A stretch of 64,000 nt of DNA from Candidatus Latescibacterota bacterium (lineage in GTDB: Bacteria; JAAXHH01), in assembly GCA_022822725.1 (NCBI GenBank), contig JAJEAN010000007.1, positions 197,435 to 261,434 of the forward strand, in the 5' to 3' direction. The notes under the pieces are model-generated. The model was given only the letters and a program-made list of their open reading frames with translations. It did no database searches and was not told the DNA's origin. Below, piece by piece: positions 34,331 through 41,692 of the stretch. Position 1 is the first letter of the stretch; each line of letters begins with the position of its first letter. A program made the translations under genes and the position numbers.

Positions 34331-35875
34331 CTACGCAATTTCCGCGCCGGCCTGGTCGCCCGCGCCGGCCTGGTCGCCCGTGCCGGCCTGGTCGCCCGCG
34401 CCGGCCGGGCCATGGGCGGCATCGCCGTAAAGTAGCTTCCGGGCTTGTTCCCTGGTCCGAATATCATGTTTAGTCTGGATCGATTCAAGCTTAACCAACA
34501 GGCGGCCGATCTCAGGTCCCTCGGCCAGGCCCAAGTCGTCCATGATGTCCTCACCGTTCAATACCAGGCCCTCTGCCCGTAGGGTACGGTACCGGGTGTA
34601 AAGCCGCAGGAGCCGTCGTGCGGCCTTCGCGATCCTTCCTCCCGCCCCTTTCGCCTCGTTGTCCTCGTCCGGCGCATGCGCCAGGGCAAGGAGTGCCGCG
34701 CCAGGGGTATCGTCTTTCGACCCGCGCAGAATCCGGCAGAGCGCTTCGTCGTCCAGTTCCCGCGAAACGGCCCCTTCGAGCAGTCTCGCGGCCCCGAACA
34801 CCAACTGGTGGAGCGCTTGCCTTTCCCGCTTGCTCAGTCTGAGCCGGTCGGCCGCGCCTTCGACCAGGTCAAGGGCTGTGTTTTCGGCCGCACCGCCGGC
34901 CGTACCGCTTGACGCACCGCCGGCCGCGCCTTCGACCAGGTCAAGGTCCGGGTCTATGCCGACGTTCCGGATGACGCACACCAACAGGCTGGCGAACCGG
35001 AGGATCCACAGGTTGGACCGGTCGCCCGCCATTTTGGTTTTGAATCCGGTCAGATGGGCGTAAAGCCCCTGGTCCTCCTGGAAAACATCCCTTTCGATGA
35101 GCCGGTCCGTCCGCTCCAGACACCGAAACAGCGATGTGGTCGGCGATGTGGACGGCGATGTGGACGGTGTTTCCATCCACCCGGGAAAGAGCGACCCGAA
35201 CACGCCGGAGCGGAACATGGCGGACACCTGGTCCGCGGCGCGGCGCCTGCCCATGATCAAGGACAGTTCGTAAAGAATGCGTTCTCCGGAAACCTCTCGA
35301 AGGTCTTCGTCGCATGACGCGATCCACGCCTCGGTACGGGGCGTGATGTCAAGGCTGAACTGGCCGGCTAGCCGGAACGCCCTGAGTACCCGCAGCGGGT
35401 CGTCGCGAAAGGACGTCTCGGAAACGGCCTTGAGCCGCCTGGCAGCGAGGTCGGCCGCGCCGCCAAGGGGATCGATGACAGACGGCCTGCCGTCCAGTAC
35501 GTCCGACAGGCGGACGGCCATGGCGTTGATGGTGAAATCCCGCTTGCGGAGGTCCGCCTCCAGTGAATCGCCTTTGAAGGAAGATATATCGATGGTAAAC
35601 CGTCGCCGCAACACGACGCGCCCGGTCCGGTCCGTGTCGTCAAGCGGTACGAAGGGACACCGCAGGCGGTCCGCCAGTTTCCGTCCCAGCGCAAGTCCGT
35701 CCGCCGCGAGCGTAAGGTCCAGGTCCCGTACCGTGCGGCCCAGGATGGCATCCCGCACGGAACCGCCCACGAGATAGACTTCGTGGTTCACTTCCCGGCA
35801 CAGATCGGCCAGATCGGAAGCCAGTCGCCTATGGGCCTTCAACAGGGGCTGAACAGGATCGACAAGGGCTGACAT
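34331..35875 (-). CDS. CCA tRNA nucleotidyltransferase / poly(A) polymerase family protein
   Basis: 514 aa from the ATG at 35875. The class II nucleotidyltransferase head is clear: VYLVGGSVRDAILGR, DLDLTLAA (metal-binding DxD) and RKRDFTINAMAV, followed by DPLGGAADLAARRLKAV and DDPLRVLRAFRLAGQ. The family adds or repairs the tRNA 3' CCA, or only A or CC; this cannot be told apart here. The C-terminal half carries unusual low-complexity insertions: a Ser/Thr-Pro stretch near residue 250, an Ala/Gly-rich segment near 345-370 with DLVEGAA twice, and a repeat-encoded GDQAGAGDQAG tail. Confidence 0.82.
   Translation of the reverse strand: MSALVDPVQPLLKAHRRLASDLADLCREVNHEVYLVGGSVRDAILGRTVRDLDLTLAADGLALGRKLADRLRCPFVPLDDTDRTGRVVLRRRFTIDISSFKGDSLEADLRKRDFTINAMAVRLSDVLDGRPSVIDPLGGAADLAARRLKAVSETSFRDDPLRVLRAFRLAGQFSLDITPRTEAWIASCDEDLREVSGERILYELSLIMGRRRAADQVSAMFRSGVFGSLFPGWMETPSTSPSTSPTTSLFRCLERTDRLIERDVFQEDQGLYAHLTGFKTKMAGDRSNLWILRFASLLVCVIRNVGIDPDLDLVEGAAGGASSGTAGGAAENTALDLVEGAADRLRLSKRERQALHQLVFGAARLLEGAVSRELDDEALCRILRGSKDDTPGAALLALAHAPDEDNEAKGAGGRIAKAARRLLRLYTRYRTLRAEGLVLNGEDIMDDLGLAEGPEIGRLLVKLESIQTKHDIRTREQARKLLYGDAAHGPAGAGDQAGTGDQAGAGDQAGAEIA
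34344..34406 (-). repeat. 18-bp tandem repeat at the 3' end of the cca-like gene
   Basis: About 3.5 copies of an 18-bp unit containing GCCTGGTCGCCCG (34344-34361, 34362-34379, 34380-34397, partial to 34406). In the coding frame they give repeated GDQAGA peptides just before the stop codon. Confidence 0.9.
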
Positions 35876-35989
35876 CGGGTATTTGAAAGGCGTGGAGTCG
35901 TGGGGTCGGAGGGGAAGTCGGCCATCGCACGGGGTACCGGCGAAGCATGGGCCGGGACACCAGGTAGCCATCGAGCCGGATTCCTCCGA

Positions 35990-36018
35990 AAACTATGGGC
36001 CCGGGTTGTCCGTGTCAA
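35990..36018 (-). promoter_or_regulatory. Promoter for the cca-nnrDE-nadC-birA run; divergent TTGACA for hisA
   Basis: On the minus strand TTGACA (complement of 36013-36018) is 17 bp from TAGTTT (complement of 35990-35995). On the plus strand a second TTGACA lies at 36031-36036 and could serve hisA, but its -10 is unclear. 36013-36030 differs from 11015-11032 by one base. The rest of the 249-bp divergent gap (35876-36124) shows nothing else. Confidence 0.55.
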
Positions 36019-36124
36019 GGGATTTGTCGGTTGACAGACCGGCGCTTTTCCGTCCATCTTTAGCACAGGTCGCGTGGCTCGAAAGCACGCAGGCGTACAG
36101 GGCTTCGGAGGGTGATGTTTCCAG

Positions 36125-36910
36125 ATGCAGTTATACCCCGCCATCGACATCAGACAGGGGCGATGCGTCCGGCTCGTCAAGGGCAGGCGCGATCACGAAA
36201 CAGTGTACGGGGATTCCCCGGCCGAGGTCGCGTCGAGATGGAAATCGCAGGGCGCAACCTATCTGCACGTCGTCGACCTGGACGGCGCATTCACCGGCGA
36301 AGCGGGCAACCGGAACAGTGTCGTCGGCATACTGGAACAGGCCGATATGCCGGTGCAACTGGGCGGAGGCATCCGTACGCCGGAGGCCGTGGAGGCCTGG
36401 CTGGCCCTGGGGGTGAGCCGCGTCATCCTGGGCACGGCGGCCGTGGAACGTCCCGACATGGTGCGACAGGTGGTGGAGGCGTGGGGGCCGGAGCGCATCG
36501 TCGTCGGCATAGACGCCAGGGCGGGACGGGTCGCCGTTAACGGCTGGACGTCCGGCGTGTCCTGTTCATCGCTCGAACTGGCGGAGGAAATGAGGGAAGC
36601 CGGAGTCTGCAGGATCGTCTACACGGACATCGACCGGGACGGTACGATGAACGGACTGAATACCGGTTCGACGGCGCGCCTGGCACGGGAAAGCGGAATG
36701 CGGGTGATCGCGTCGGGAGGCGTGGCCACGCTGGACGACCTCGAACGGGCCTCCGCAGCGGTCGCGGACGGCCTGGAAGGGGTAGTGCTCGGGAAGTCCC
36801 TGTACGAAGGAACGATCGATCTGTCGGAAGCCGTACGCAAATACCAGTCTGCCCCGGACGCCCGGGAGCCTGGAGAGGAACCATGCCGGAAAACACCGTC
36901 GAAGTCCTGA
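36125..36910 (+). CDS. hisA: HisA: phosphoribosylformimino-AICAR phosphate isomerase
   Basis: 261 aa beta/alpha barrel of histidine synthesis. The two catalytic aspartates lie in YPAIDIRQGRCVRL (D8) and IVYTDIDRDGTM (about D170 here); QLGGGIRTPEAVEAWL and ASGGVATLDDL form the phosphate sites. No other his gene is nearby, and hisF, the usual partner, is replaced by an unrelated gene whose start overlaps the hisA end by 28 nt. The C-terminal 15 residues are beyond the normal fold and coincide with that overlap. GGAGG lies about 13 nt upstream of the ATG. Confidence 0.93.
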   Translation: MQLYPAIDIRQGRCVRLVKGRRDHETVYGDSPAEVASRWKSQGATYLHVVDLDGAFTGEAGNRNSVVGILEQADMPVQLGGGIRTPEAVEAWLALGVSRVILGTAAVERPDMVRQVVEAWGPERIVVGIDARAGRVAVNGWTSGVSCSSLELAEEMREAGVCRIVYTDIDRDGTMNGLNTGSTARLARESGMRVIASGGVATLDDLERASAAVADGLEGVVLGKSLYEGTIDLSEAVRKYQSAPDAREPGEEPCRKTPSKS

Positions 36911-38529
36911 TGATCGAAGACAACCCCGTGCACGTGCAGCTGATTCGCCACTACATGGAATCCAGCCGGCTTACGACCCGGCTTCACGTCGCCGGGACGC
37001 TCCGGGAAGGGCTGGACCTGATCGGGGAGGCGTCCTTCGACGTGGTGCTGCTGGACCTCGTCCTGCCCGACAGCGCCGACCTCGACACGCTCCACAGCGT
37101 GCGTTCGGCCGCGCCGGATCTGCCGGTCATCATCCTTACCGGGCTCGACGACGTTTCCCTGGCCGCCACCGCCGTGGAAGCGGGCGCCCAGGACTACATC
37201 GTCAAGACCCAGGTCGACACGAACCTGCTATCTCGGTCCATCCATTATGCCATCGAGCGCGTGCGCGCGCGCACCGGCGAGTGGGATTCGGCCATGTTCA
37301 AACTGGCCCAGCAGCAGTTTCTCAAGGCGGCGCAGATCATGGGGCTCGACGCGAACATCCGGGAACGGCTGCTCTTTCCCCAGCGGACACATATCGTGAC
37401 GCTCCCCTTCCGCCGGGACGAATACAACCTCGTGGAAAATGTCTTCGGTTACCGGGTGCAGCACCTGCTCACCATGGGACCGACCAAGGGCGGCATCCGC
37501 TACCACGAGGACGTGAACCTGGGTGAAGTTTCCGCCCTGGCCATGTGGATGACCTGGAAATGTGCGCTGATCAACCTGCCCTTCGGCGGCGCCAAGGGCG
37601 GCGTCCGGATCGACCCGACCGACCTGTCCCGGCGCGAACTGCAGCGCCTCACCCGCCGCTTCACGTCGGAAATCATCGATATCATCGGGCCGGACAAGGA
37701 CATCCCGGCCCCCGACATGGGCACCGATGAGCAGGTCATGGCCTGGATCATGGACACGTACAGCCAGCAGGCGGGCTACACGGTGCCGGGCGTCGTCACC
37801 GGCAAACCGGTCGTGCTGGGCGGGTCCCTGGGGCGCCGCGAAGCCACCGGCCGGGGCCTGGTCTACCTGATCGAGGAAGCCGCGAAGCACATGGGCATGT
37901 CCCTGGACGGCGCAGCGGCGGTGGTCCAGGGCTTCGGCAACGTGGGCAGCAACACGGCGCGTTTTCTGGATGAGGACGGTGTCAGGATAGTCGCGGTAAG
38001 CGACGTCACCACCGGGATCTACAACGCCAACGGACTGTCGCTGGAGGACGTCTTCAGGTACTGCGAGGAAAACCGTTTCCTTTCGGGCTATCCCGAGGCC
38101 GACGAAGTGACCAACCAGGAACTGCTCGAGCTGCCCTGCGACATCCTCGCCCCGGCCGCGCTTCAGAACCAGATCACCGGCGACAACGCGGACCGGCTTC
38201 AGTGCAGGCTGCTCGCGGAAGGGGCCAATGGTCCCACCACGCTCGATGCCGACGAGATCCTCGGGGACAAGGACGTATTCATCCTTCCGGACGTGCTGGG
38301 CAACGCCGGCGGCGTGACCGTCTCCTACTTCGAATGGGTGCAGGATACGCAGAACTACACCTGGACGCTCGAGGAGATCAACAGCAGGCTGCACAACATC
38401 CTCATCGACGCCTTCGGCAGGACCGTCCGCCGGTCTTCCGAAGACAAGATCGACATGCGCACCGCGGCGTTGATCGAGGGGATCAGCCGGGTGACCCAGG
38501 CGAAACTGCTCCGTGGGATCTTTCCCTGA
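36883..38529 (+). CDS. Response-regulator receiver domain fused to glutamate dehydrogenase
   Basis: 548 aa, one open frame with two complete domains. Residues 1-125 form a CheY-like receiver: acidic pair E12/D13 (MIEDN), phosphoacceptor D58 (VVLLDLVLPDS), T86 (IILTG), Y105 and K108 (DYIVK). After a helical linker, residues about 138-548 are an NAD-type glutamate dehydrogenase: K202 (GPTKGGIRYHED), K226 (MTWKCAL), K238 (PFGGAKGG), D278 (PAPDMGTD), Rossmann GFGNVGSNTA and glutamate-contact S481 (GGVTVSYFEWVQ). All residues needed for phosphorylation and for catalysis are kept. GGAGAGGA precedes the ATG. An internal ATG at 37294 could give a free enzyme. The next gene is a hybrid kinase with HPt, 34 nt away. 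The obvious inference is phosphorylation-controlled glutamate deamination. Confidence 0.92.
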   Translation: MPENTVEVLMIEDNPVHVQLIRHYMESSRLTTRLHVAGTLREGLDLIGEASFDVVLLDLVLPDSADLDTLHSVRSAAPDLPVIILTGLDDVSLAATAVEAGAQDYIVKTQVDTNLLSRSIHYAIERVRARTGEWDSAMFKLAQQQFLKAAQIMGLDANIRERLLFPQRTHIVTLPFRRDEYNLVENVFGYRVQHLLTMGPTKGGIRYHEDVNLGEVSALAMWMTWKCALINLPFGGAKGGVRIDPTDLSRRELQRLTRRFTSEIIDIIGPDKDIPAPDMGTDEQVMAWIMDTYSQQAGYTVPGVVTGKPVVLGGSLGRREATGRGLVYLIEEAAKHMGMSLDGAAAVVQGFGNVGSNTARFLDEDGVRIVAVSDVTTGIYNANGLSLEDVFRYCEENRFLSGYPEADEVTNQELLELPCDILAPAALQNQITGDNADRLQCRLLAEGANGPTTLDADEILGDKDVFILPDVLGNAGGVTVSYFEWVQDTQNYTWTLEEINSRLHNILIDAFGRTVRRSSEDKIDMRTAALIEGISRVTQAKLLRGIFP

Positions 38530-38563
38530 CGACCGACGGCCTGCATTGACCGGGAGGTAGGCC

Positions 38564-41500
38564 ATGGCTTCATCGGAAAACGACGCGGCTTCAACGGAAA
38601 ACGACGCGGCATCAAAAGAATCCGGCGCGGCTACGTCGGAGATCGGTTCGGATTCACCGGGAATCGATGCGGATTCACCGGGAATCGATGCGGATTCGAC
38701 GGAAATCGACGTGGCCTGGGTGCGGTTGCTTCAGAAAGCCGCCTACCTGTGCAGCGTGGTCGTCATCGCGTGCTCGGTGCTCGTGCTCGCCGGCTGGCAG
38801 TTCGATCTCTCTGTCCTGAGGGGCCTGATCAACCCCGGGCGGGTCCCCATGAATCCGCTCACGGCCGCCGCCTTTCTGCTGGCCGGCGGCACGTTGTGCG
38901 CCTTGCTGCCGCGGAACGCTTCGGCCTTCCGCAGGTGGACGGGATTCGCCGGCGCGGCGCTGCTCATGGCGCTGGGGGCCGCAAAGCTCCTCGACCTCGA
39001 CCTGGGCGGCCGGGGGATCGACCAGTGGCTTTTCGCCGAGTTCCTGAGCGGCAACCGCATGGCCCCGCACACCGCCTTTACCTTTATGCTCGTGGGCCTG
39101 GCGCTCCTGCTCCTCGATCTACGCGGCCCGAGACACTGGTTGTCCCACGTCTGCGTCATGAACGCCGGGATCATCGCCCTGCTTTCGCTGGCCGGGGCGA
39201 TTTACAGTACCCTGGTGCTGTACCGGGTTTCCGGCGCTATCCCCATCACCCTGAACACCGCCCTGGGTTTCGGCGTCCTGTGTGCGGGCATCTTCTGCGC
39301 GCGGCCCCGGCGCGAACCGGCCGCCACGCTGGTCAGCGCCACGGCCGGCGGCCTCATGGCCCGCCGCCTGCTCCCCGCGGCCTTCCTCATCCCCATCGTC
39401 CTCGGATGGGTGCAGTTCCAGGGGGAAAGAGCGGGTTTGTACGGGGTGGAATTCGGCCATTCGCTCTTCGTGGTCTGCAACGTGATCGCCTTCAATATCC
39501 TGATCTGGTGGAACGCCCGCTGGATCGGGCAGATCGATGCGGAACGCACGCGAATCGCCCATGAACTGCACCGGCAGAACGCCTTGCTGGAGACAACGAC
39601 CCACGACATGGTGCTTTTCCAGGGGGAACTCCAGGAAGCCAAGGAGTCGGCCGAGGAGGCCAGCAGGGCCAAAAGCGAGTTCCTCGCCAACATGAGCCAC
39701 GAGATCCGCACGCCGATCAACGGGATCACCGGCATGACCCAGCTCATGCTGCATACCGACCTCACCTCACGGCAGCGGGAGTTCATGCGGCTCATCGACC
39801 AGTCCACGGAATCTTTACAGGGCCTGTTGAACGATATCCTGGACTTCTCGAAGATCGAGGCGGGCCGCCTGGAACTCGAATCGATCCCCTTCGAACTGCG
39901 AGAGCGCATCGCCAATACCGTGCAGGCCATGTCGATCCCCGCTACGGAAAAGGGTCTCGAGCTGGCCTACCGGGTAGCTCCCGACGTGCCGGACCTGCTG
40001 ATGGGCGACCCGGGCAGGTTGAGCCAGATCGTGATAAACCTGCTCGGAAACGCGATCAAATTCACGGAATCGGGAGACGTGGTCCTTTCCATGTCGATGG
40101 CCTCGGAATCGATGGACACCGTGACGCTGGCCTGCTCGGTAGCCGACACCGGCATCGGCATACCGGAAGACAAGCAGCAGCTGATTTTCGACGTCTTCAG
40201 CCAGGCGGACAGTTCCATGTCGCGTAAGTACGGCGGCACGGGCCTGGGACTGGCCATCTGCGCGCAGTTGACCGCCATGATGAACGGCCGCATCCGGGTC
40301 GAAAGCGAAGAAGGCCGGGGAAGCACCTTCCACTTCACCGTCGAAATGCAGAAAAGGCCCTCCGCGGCAGTCAAGCCGGCCGTGGACGCCGGGCCGTTGT
40401 CCGGCCTGAGGGTACTCGTGGTCGACGACCATCCCACCAACCGGGGGTTCCTGGTCGACATGCTGACCGAATGGTCCATGCGGACGACGGAAGCCGGCAC
40501 CGGCGTGGAAGCCCTCGCCGCCCTTACCGGCGATGGCGGTGAGGCCATCCGGCTGGTCCTGCTGGACGAAACCATGCCGGAAATGGAAGAACACGGGCTC
40601 ATCCGGGAAATCAACCGGTGCGCCGAAGGGCGAAACCTCGACGTCATCCTGCTGGTATCCGCCGGACAGCGGGACGACCTCGAGTACGGCAAGTCCTTCG
40701 GAATCGCCTGTACGGTCACCAGGCCGGTCAGGCAGTCCGATCTGCTGAACGCCATCATGGAAACGGTGGCCGGCGCGAGCGCTCCCGCGTTGGAAGAGGG
40801 CGCCGATGGCTTGTCCGAAGGGGTGGCGCCACGGCGCATCCTCCTGGCCGAGGACGGCGCCGTGAACCAGCGCGTCGCGGTGCTCATGCTGGAGTCCAGG
40901 GGCCACGAAGTCACCGTGGCAGGAAACGGCCGGGAAGCCGTCGAGCGGTTCGAGTCCGGCGCGTTCGACCTGATCCTCATGGATGTGCAGATGCCCGAGA
41001 TGGATGGACTGGAGGCCACGCGGACCATACGCGGCCGGGAAACGGGCGGCGATCATATCCCCATCATCGCCATGACGGCCCACGCCATGCGCGGCGACCG
41101 TGAGCGGTGCCTGGCTGCCGGGATGGACGATTACCTGTCCAAGCCCATCCAGGCCCCGTTGCTGTACGCGGCGGTGGAAGGCGTCATGGCCGGTGCGCGG
41201 GAGGATGTACCGCCAAGATCGGACTCGGCGGTCGCGGCCGATGGACCCGAAACGACGGATACGGCACATGCGGCCGGCAGTCCACCGGCTGAACCGGATA
41301 CGACGCCATCAGACTTATCGACGGCCGCCGCGCCGGTCGATTGGGAAAAGGCCGTTGCACAGGTGGGCGGGGACGAGGCCGTGATCGCCGATCTGGCTGG
41401 ACTCTTCCTGGCCGAGTGCCCGGGGCTCGAAACCGGCATACGCGCGGCGGTCGATGCGGGGAACGCCGCCGACCTGAGACGGCATGCCCATACGTTGAAG

Positions 41501-41692
41501 GGCTCAGCCGGGGTTTTCAGGGCCGAGGCCGCCGTCGAAGCCGCCCAGCGCCTGGAAAAGATGGGCAGGGAAGGCGACCTGGATGGTGCGGAAGAGGCCG
41601 TTTCCGCGCTCGCCCACGAACTGGACCGGTTGAAGCCGGTCCTCGCGGAACGCGTCGCCGAAGCGAAACCGCAGGCCGGGAGGGGAAAATGA
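38564..41692 (+). CDS. Membrane hybrid histidine kinase with two receivers and HPt
   Basis: 1042 aa. A repeat-encoded acidic N-tail (1-50) precedes about eight membrane segments (55-315). These contain a thrice-repeated motif (MNPLTAAAFLL, MAPHTAFTFML, ITLNTALGFGV) suggesting internal triplication. Then come a coiled coil (325-370), the HisKA H379 in SHEIRTPING, HATPase N496, DTGIGIP and GGTGLGL. Receiver 1 (615-735) has D621/D622, D668 and S699 but Arg720 replaces the conserved Lys, so it may be weakened. Receiver 2 (757-875) is complete (D807, T838, K860). The C-terminal HPt has H976 in HTLKGSAG. No extracytoplasmic sensor domain is present. The stop overlaps the next start (ATGA). A likely phosphodonor for the neighbouring receiver-dehydrogenase. 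Confidence 0.92.
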   Translation: MASSENDAASTENDAASKESGAATSEIGSDSPGIDADSPGIDADSTEIDVAWVRLLQKAAYLCSVVVIACSVLVLAGWQFDLSVLRGLINPGRVPMNPLTAAAFLLAGGTLCALLPRNASAFRRWTGFAGAALLMALGAAKLLDLDLGGRGIDQWLFAEFLSGNRMAPHTAFTFMLVGLALLLLDLRGPRHWLSHVCVMNAGIIALLSLAGAIYSTLVLYRVSGAIPITLNTALGFGVLCAGIFCARPRREPAATLVSATAGGLMARRLLPAAFLIPIVLGWVQFQGERAGLYGVEFGHSLFVVCNVIAFNILIWWNARWIGQIDAERTRIAHELHRQNALLETTTHDMVLFQGELQEAKESAEEASRAKSEFLANMSHEIRTPINGITGMTQLMLHTDLTSRQREFMRLIDQSTESLQGLLNDILDFSKIEAGRLELESIPFELRERIANTVQAMSIPATEKGLELAYRVAPDVPDLLMGDPGRLSQIVINLLGNAIKFTESGDVVLSMSMASESMDTVTLACSVADTGIGIPEDKQQLIFDVFSQADSSMSRKYGGTGLGLAICAQLTAMMNGRIRVESEEGRGSTFHFTVEMQKRPSAAVKPAVDAGPLSGLRVLVVDDHPTNRGFLVDMLTEWSMRTTEAGTGVEALAALTGDGGEAIRLVLLDETMPEMEEHGLIREINRCAEGRNLDVILLVSAGQRDDLEYGKSFGIACTVTRPVRQSDLLNAIMETVAGASAPALEEGADGLSEGVAPRRILLAEDGAVNQRVAVLMLESRGHEVTVAGNGREAVERFESGAFDLILMDVQMPEMDGLEATRTIRGRETGGDHIPIIAMTAHAMRGDRERCLAAGMDDYLSKPIQAPLLYAAVEGVMAGAREDVPPRSDSAVAADGPETTDTAHAAGSPPAEPDTTPSDLSTAAAPVDWEKAVAQVGGDEAVIADLAGLFLAECPGLETGIRAAVDAGNAADLRRHAHTLKGSAGVFRAEAAVEAAQRLEKMGREGDLDGAEEAVSALAHELDRLKPVLAERVAEAKPQAGRGK
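38567..38710 (+). repeat. 21-bp repeats encoding the acidic kinase N-tail
   Basis: Imperfect 21-bp units encode S(T)ENDAAS-like and SPGIDAD heptapeptides; the unit TCACCGGGAATCGATGCGGA occurs twice exactly (around 38656-38696). The repeats sit wholly inside the start of the kinase gene. Confidence 0.85.

Noticed and set aside
36910-36912. ATG at 36910 as the start of the receiver-dehydrogenase (TGATG with the hisA stop)
   Set aside because: It would delete the first beta strand of the receiver; the ATG at 36883 has a strong GGAGAGGA site and keeps the strand.
39815-41269. Long minus-strand frame opposite the hybrid kinase
   Set aside because: Antisense shadow; low-complexity His/Gly-rich product and no promoter or ribosome site.
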